Below are positions 61,271 to 64,000 of a DNA stretch of 64,000 nucleotides, piece by piece. The DNA is from JAABVY01 sp964627935 (GTDB lineage: Bacteria; Zixibacteria; MSB-5A5; JAABVY01), in NCBI GenBank assembly GCA_964627935.1, contig CAZVLB010000019.1:15278-79277 (forward strand), in the 5' to 3' direction. How positions within the stretch are numbered: position 1 is the stretch's first letter; the number at the start of each line of letters is the position of its first letter. The notes beneath the pieces were generated by a model. It saw nothing but the letters and a program-made list of their open reading frames with translations. It was not told the origin of the DNA and did no database searches. A program made the position numbers and the translations under genes.

Positions 61271-61816
61271 ATGCGAAAAGGGTTGATACTTTCTATCATT
61301 CTGGTTTTCGGTATATTCCTGATATTTACTCTGGTGCTCAATGCGCAACAAAAGGATATGCCTTTCGGATCCGATGCTGATATCGAATTCGCCGAGAAAG
61401 TCTGGAAAGAGATGGAAAATTATACCGACTGGCCGATGGCTTCCGGCTATTATCCGGGACAGTCGCCGCATGGTAAATTCCTGCGTTTATACTACAATAT
61501 GGTGAATGTCGGTGATAAAAATTACCACATCATTGTTAAAGACAATTTCGGTGGCGAAGGCGCAACAATGCAGACAGTCTCCGAGTCGCCTGATAAGTAT
61601 CTTGCTGCGGTAACAATCATGTTACAGCGCGAGAAGGGCTATGATCCGGAACACAATGACTGGTTCTATGTCAAGTACGGTTCCGATGGATCGATTTTGA
61701 AGAATCCCAAGGGTATGGCATTAGCGGGCAAAGTCGCCAAGGGTACCGGTTCCGGATGTATCGCATGTCATGCCAATGCTAAGGATAATGATTATATTTT
61801 CTCAAATGATCAATAA
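61271..61816 (+). CDS. Cytochrome P460-like c-type haem protein
   Basis: A 181-residue exported protein. It has a signal segment (LILSIILVFGIFLIFTLVL), the P460-like core (ENYTDWPMASGYYPGQSPHGKF, TIMLQREKGYDPEHNDWFYVKYG), and a single haem-binding CIACH at about residue 164, near the C-terminus. In known P460 proteins a Lys crosslinks the haem and they oxidise hydroxylamine or are involved in NO metabolism. I do not claim activity here. AGGAGG is at 61261-61266, so ATG 61271 is better than the adjacent ATG 61268. Confidence 0.85.
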   Translation: MRKGLILSIILVFGIFLIFTLVLNAQQKDMPFGSDADIEFAEKVWKEMENYTDWPMASGYYPGQSPHGKFLRLYYNMVNVGDKNYHIIVKDNFGGEGATMQTVSESPDKYLAAVTIMLQREKGYDPEHNDWFYVKYGSDGSILKNPKGMALAGKVAKGTGSGCIACHANAKDNDYIFSNDQ

Positions 61817-61844
61817 GCTGTTTCTTTGTTTTTTAAGTTAACAG

Positions 61845-61890
61845 ATAATACCGGTTTTACTATAATAAGACCGGTATTATTTATTTATAG
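61845..61890 (+). terminator. Terminator-like hairpin between the P460 and cytochrome c genes
   Basis: An 11-bp perfect stem (61845-61855 with 61870-61880), a 14-nt loop and an A/T-rich tail TTATTTATAG. It lies between the two cytochrome genes on the same strand and may separate or attenuate them. Confidence 0.6.
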
Positions 61891-61903
61891 CGGGAGATAG
61901 AAG

Positions 61904-62458
61904 ATGAAAATATTGATTGCAATCCTGGCCCTGATTATAATTGCCGGAGCAGTTTTCTTTATATACCTGAATTCCGGCATGTATAACATCGGTGCGACCA
62001 CAGAGCACACCGGTATGACTCTCTGGATGATTGAAAAGCTCAAGGATAATTCAATCAAAAACCATGCTTCCGGAATCGAAGAACCCGGAAATCTATCTGA
62101 CTCATCGATGATTCTGGCGGGATTCGGCCATTATGATGAAAACTGCCTCGAATGTCATGGCGCGATCGGCATTGCGGCCGAGCCCTTTGCACGCGGGCTC
62201 TATCCTGAAGCTCCAGATCTTCAGGAAGAAGTCGAAGAATGGACTGCGGCCGAATTATTCTGGATCACCAAGTATGGCATCAAGATGACCGGCATGCCTG
62301 CCTTTGCGGAAACTCATAACGATCAGCAAATCTGGGAAATAGTCGCGTTTCTTAAGCAGTATCCTCAGATGGGGTACTATGATTATCTGGAAATGCGCGA
62401 AAAACCGGGAAGCCAGCATGAGCATGGCCAGGAAGCAGAAGATCATGAACATGATTAG
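61904..62458 (+). CDS. Class I cytochrome c, membrane-anchored
   Basis: A 184-residue protein with one N-terminal transmembrane anchor (ILIAILALIIIAGAVFFIYL), a single haem site CLECH near residue 84, and the distal Met in MTGMPAFAETHND. The last 30 residues are His- and Glu-rich (QHEHGQEAEDHEHD), so they may bind metal. It probably passes electrons in the periplasm. It is 87 nt downstream of the P460 gene. Confidence 0.88.
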   Translation: MKILIAILALIIIAGAVFFIYLNSGMYNIGATTEHTGMTLWMIEKLKDNSIKNHASGIEEPGNLSDSSMILAGFGHYDENCLECHGAIGIAAEPFARGLYPEAPDLQEEVEEWTAAELFWITKYGIKMTGMPAFAETHNDQQIWEIVAFLKQYPQMGYYDYLEMREKPGSQHEHGQEAEDHEHD

Positions 62459-62583
62459 CTTATCAATTTGCTGTTGCTGATTTGGTTAATTGCCCTCTCG
62501 TGTGGAACCTTTTTACAATCCCGTGATTATATACTCAATTAAATAAACTGGACTGCTATAATCTATTTTAGAGGTGAAGTCAG

Positions 62584-63591
62584 ATGGGATCATACACGGT
62601 AACATTGATTCAGGGCGATGGGATCGGGCCGGAGATAACCAAAGCGACATTGAGAATTATTGAAGCCGCCGGTGTTAAAATCGAATGGGAACCGCAGATC
62701 GCGGGACTGGAAGCGATGCCGAAACATGGCGTGCCCTGCCCGCAGGAGCTCCTGGATTCAATTACCAGGAACCGGGTTGCCCTGAAAGGACCCCTTACCA
62801 CACTGGTCGGCAAGGGATTCAGGTCCGCCAATGTTACCCTGCGCAAAGAACTCGAGCTTTTTGCCAATCTCAGGCCGGTGAAAAATATCCCCGGTATAAA
62901 CAGCCGTTATGAGGATGTCAACCTGGTTATCGTGCGCGAAAATACTGAGGATTTGTATTCCGGCATCGAGCATGTAATTGCGCCGGGAATATCGCAGTCG
63001 ATCAAGGTCATCACAGCGCTTTCATCTGCCAGGATTTCACGCTGGGCCTTCGAATATGCCCAGAAAATGGGACGAAAAAAAATCACCCTGGGACATAAAG
63101 CCAATATCATGAAGCTCTCCGATGGTCTCTTTCTGGATAGCGCCACAGAGATTTCAAAAGAATTTCCCGAAGTTGAATTCAATGACCGCATAATAGACAA
63201 TCTCTGCATGCAACTTGTCATGGATCCGCATCAGTTCGATATACTGCTTTTATCCAATCTGTATGGCGATATAGTATCCGACCTGGTGGCCGGGATGGTT
63301 GGCGGGCTGGGGGTTGTGCCGGGCGCCAATATCGGCGAAAAATATGCTGTGTTCGAGGCGGTGCATGGTTCCGCGCCGGATATTGCCGGCAAAAATATCG
63401 CCAACCCGACGGCAATGATATTTTCGGCCCTTTTGATGCTCAGGCATTTCGGCGAAAATGATGCCGCCGACAGGATTTTTAAGGCGATCACCGATGTCTA
63501 TAAAGAGGGCAAAGATATAACCCGCGATGTGGGCGGGAATGCCGATACAACGCAATTCGCCGAGGCCGTAATCCGCAAAATCGAAGCCTGA
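62584..63591 (+). CDS. icd: NAD-dependent isocitrate dehydrogenase
   Basis: A 335-residue beta-decarboxylating dehydrogenase. The substrate motif SANVTLRKELELFANLRP has the Ser and Asn pattern of isocitrate enzymes rather than isopropylmalate enzymes. The cofactor site HGSAPDIAGKNIANPTA has Asp-Ile where NADP enzymes have Lys-Tyr, so NAD is predicted. The length and NENTEDLYSGIEH-type block (RENTEDLYSGIEHV) fit the IDH3-like group. It oxidises isocitrate in the citric acid cycle. It is monocistronic as far as visible. Confidence 0.93.
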   Translation: MGSYTVTLIQGDGIGPEITKATLRIIEAAGVKIEWEPQIAGLEAMPKHGVPCPQELLDSITRNRVALKGPLTTLVGKGFRSANVTLRKELELFANLRPVKNIPGINSRYEDVNLVIVRENTEDLYSGIEHVIAPGISQSIKVITALSSARISRWAFEYAQKMGRKKITLGHKANIMKLSDGLFLDSATEISKEFPEVEFNDRIIDNLCMQLVMDPHQFDILLLSNLYGDIVSDLVAGMVGGLGVVPGANIGEKYAVFEAVHGSAPDIAGKNIANPTAMIFSALLMLRHFGENDAADRIFKAITDVYKEGKDITRDVGGNADTTQFAEAVIRKIEA

Positions 63592-63596
63592 AGATA

Positions 63597-63631
63597 AGCA
63601 GAATCAACTCCTGCCAAATGGCAATTCTGCT
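63597..63631 (+). terminator. Possible terminator after icd
   Basis: AGCAGAAT (63597-63604) pairs with ATTCTGCT (63624-63631), with an inner TGCC/GGCA stem. There is no T-run after it, so it is either a weak terminator or an RNA-stability element. Confidence 0.4.
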
Positions 63632-63841
63632 ATAAACGATATTGTTTGCCTGCCATACATCGTATCTGGTGATTCAGATCTTAATATTATTGAATAATAT
63701 GATTGTAATAATCATGATTCTCATTGTTGTCACCTCAATATTGGTTGCCGATCAAAAGGAAGATAATTGTTTGCCAGCTGGATTTGAGTATCATTTAAAC
63801 AGCTTTACTATAGAAGGTTGGCTTGAATATAACTAATAATA

Positions 63842-63888
63842 TACTATACTTTAAGATCATGCTTTCGTAAAGCATGATCATTATAGTA
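63842..63888. repeat. Two-tier inverted repeat
   Basis: An inner perfect inverted repeat of 11 bp (63855-63865 with 63869-63879, loop CGT) is flanked by outer 7-bp arms TACTATA (63842-63848) and TATAGTA (63882-63888). It lacks a T-run on either strand. It could be a protein-binding dyad, a factor-dependent terminator or a small mobile relic. Confidence 0.6.
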
Positions 63889-64000
63889 ACAAGCAAGATT
63901 CAAGTTATTCACATTTCCTGTTGCTTTTCCAACTAGTTCATATAAATTTGAGTTCTTGTCAATAGTTGTGTAAATTTATTTTTCAAGCAGCGTCCTTTCG

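Larger units (their letters stand above)
63592..64000. other. A/T-rich end of the window after icd
   Basis: 409 bases with two hairpins (63597-63631 and 63842-63888) and a short plus-strand open frame (63699-63836, 45 codons from ATG, hydrophobic then polar) that lacks a ribosome site and is not called as a gene. The base composition is lower in G+C than the rest of the window. Confidence 0.55.

Noticed and set aside
63699..63836. 45-codon hydrophobic open frame
   Set aside because: No ribosome site or family resemblance, and it lies in an A/T-rich region where such frames arise by chance.
1..64000. CRISPR arrays, prophage, transposases or rRNA genes
   Set aside because: I saw no regularly spaced repeats, transposase or integrase motifs, or rRNA sequence anywhere in the window.

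Overview
The window reads as ordinary, densely packed chromosome from a Gram-negative bacterium of roughly balanced base composition. No prophage, insertion sequence or CRISPR array is visible. Several exported proteins carry lipoprotein signals, one has a TonB-type C-terminal domain, and families common in the Fibrobacterota-Chlorobiota-Bacteroidota (FCB) group and related candidate phyla appear (the DUF5683-like protein, the beta-helix protein ending in a DxGAFGG tail, AmrA/AmrB, NfnAB-type oxidoreductase). I infer an FCB-like candidate phylum such as Zixibacteria. That is a guess from gene content, not a phylogeny.

Layout. 1-2.4 kb: end of a beta-helix protein and a two-gene ABC exporter. 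2.4-10.4 kb: a leftward protein-quality-control unit, tRNA-Leu > tig > clpP > clpX > lon > engB > purA, closed by a clear terminator, with a pterin dehydratase beyond it. 10.4-17.5 kb: a frameshifted DUF6602 gene, a histidine kinase with a stand-alone receiver, nadC-birA, a two-domain VOC protein and a serpin lipoprotein. 17.9-24.4 kb: a small L33 gene, an NHLRC2-like thioredoxin/NHL lipoprotein, glutamate dehydrogenase and a second Lon. 24.5-32.7 kb: a leftward unit, sirtuin > radical SAM > TPR/TonB lipoprotein > pyrK > pyrD > pyrF > a frameshifted membrane-TPR protein. 32.8-38 kb: a DUF5683-like protein, then a trehalose block (DUF5752, TreT-like glycosyltransferase, OtsB, OtsA). 38-45.5 kb: UvrD/PcrA helicase, MutM, an ECF sigma/anti-sigma pair, an NmrA-like protein, a small lipoprotein and a polysaccharide deacetylase. 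45.7-50.2 kb: hbd > ackA > nfnA > nfnB. 50.5-54 kb: an unknown exported protein, a FetAB-type exporter and a DUF2089/membrane/SHOCT-like operon. 54-64 kb: ALDH7, an EamA transporter, a CNNM/CBS protein, dprA with a small acidic protein and yigZ, amrB-amrA, a cytochrome P460 and a cytochrome c, and NAD-dependent isocitrate dehydrogenase.

How the genes fit together. The genes point to a respiring or fermenting heterotroph with envelope-stress sensing, compatible-solute (trehalose) synthesis by two routes, two AAA+ Lon proteases plus ClpXP, and NADH/NADPH/ferredoxin balancing coupled to acetate formation. Genes inside operons have clear Shine-Dalgarno sites and many 1-8 bp stop/start overlaps. 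Several first genes of transcription units (nadC, mutM, cobB, amrB, the DUF5683-like gene, fetA) instead have a promoter-like -10 box 6-9 nt before the start codon and no Shine-Dalgarno, which suggests leaderless mRNAs.

The most unusual observations are the recurring leaderless layout, a yigZ gene whose only plausible start is AUA overlapping the upstream stop as ATAG, a ClpP with Asn where the catalytic Asp is expected, a terminator-like hairpin between clpP and clpX, a perfect 12-bp inverted repeat at the sigma-factor promoter, and two apparently frameshifted genes.
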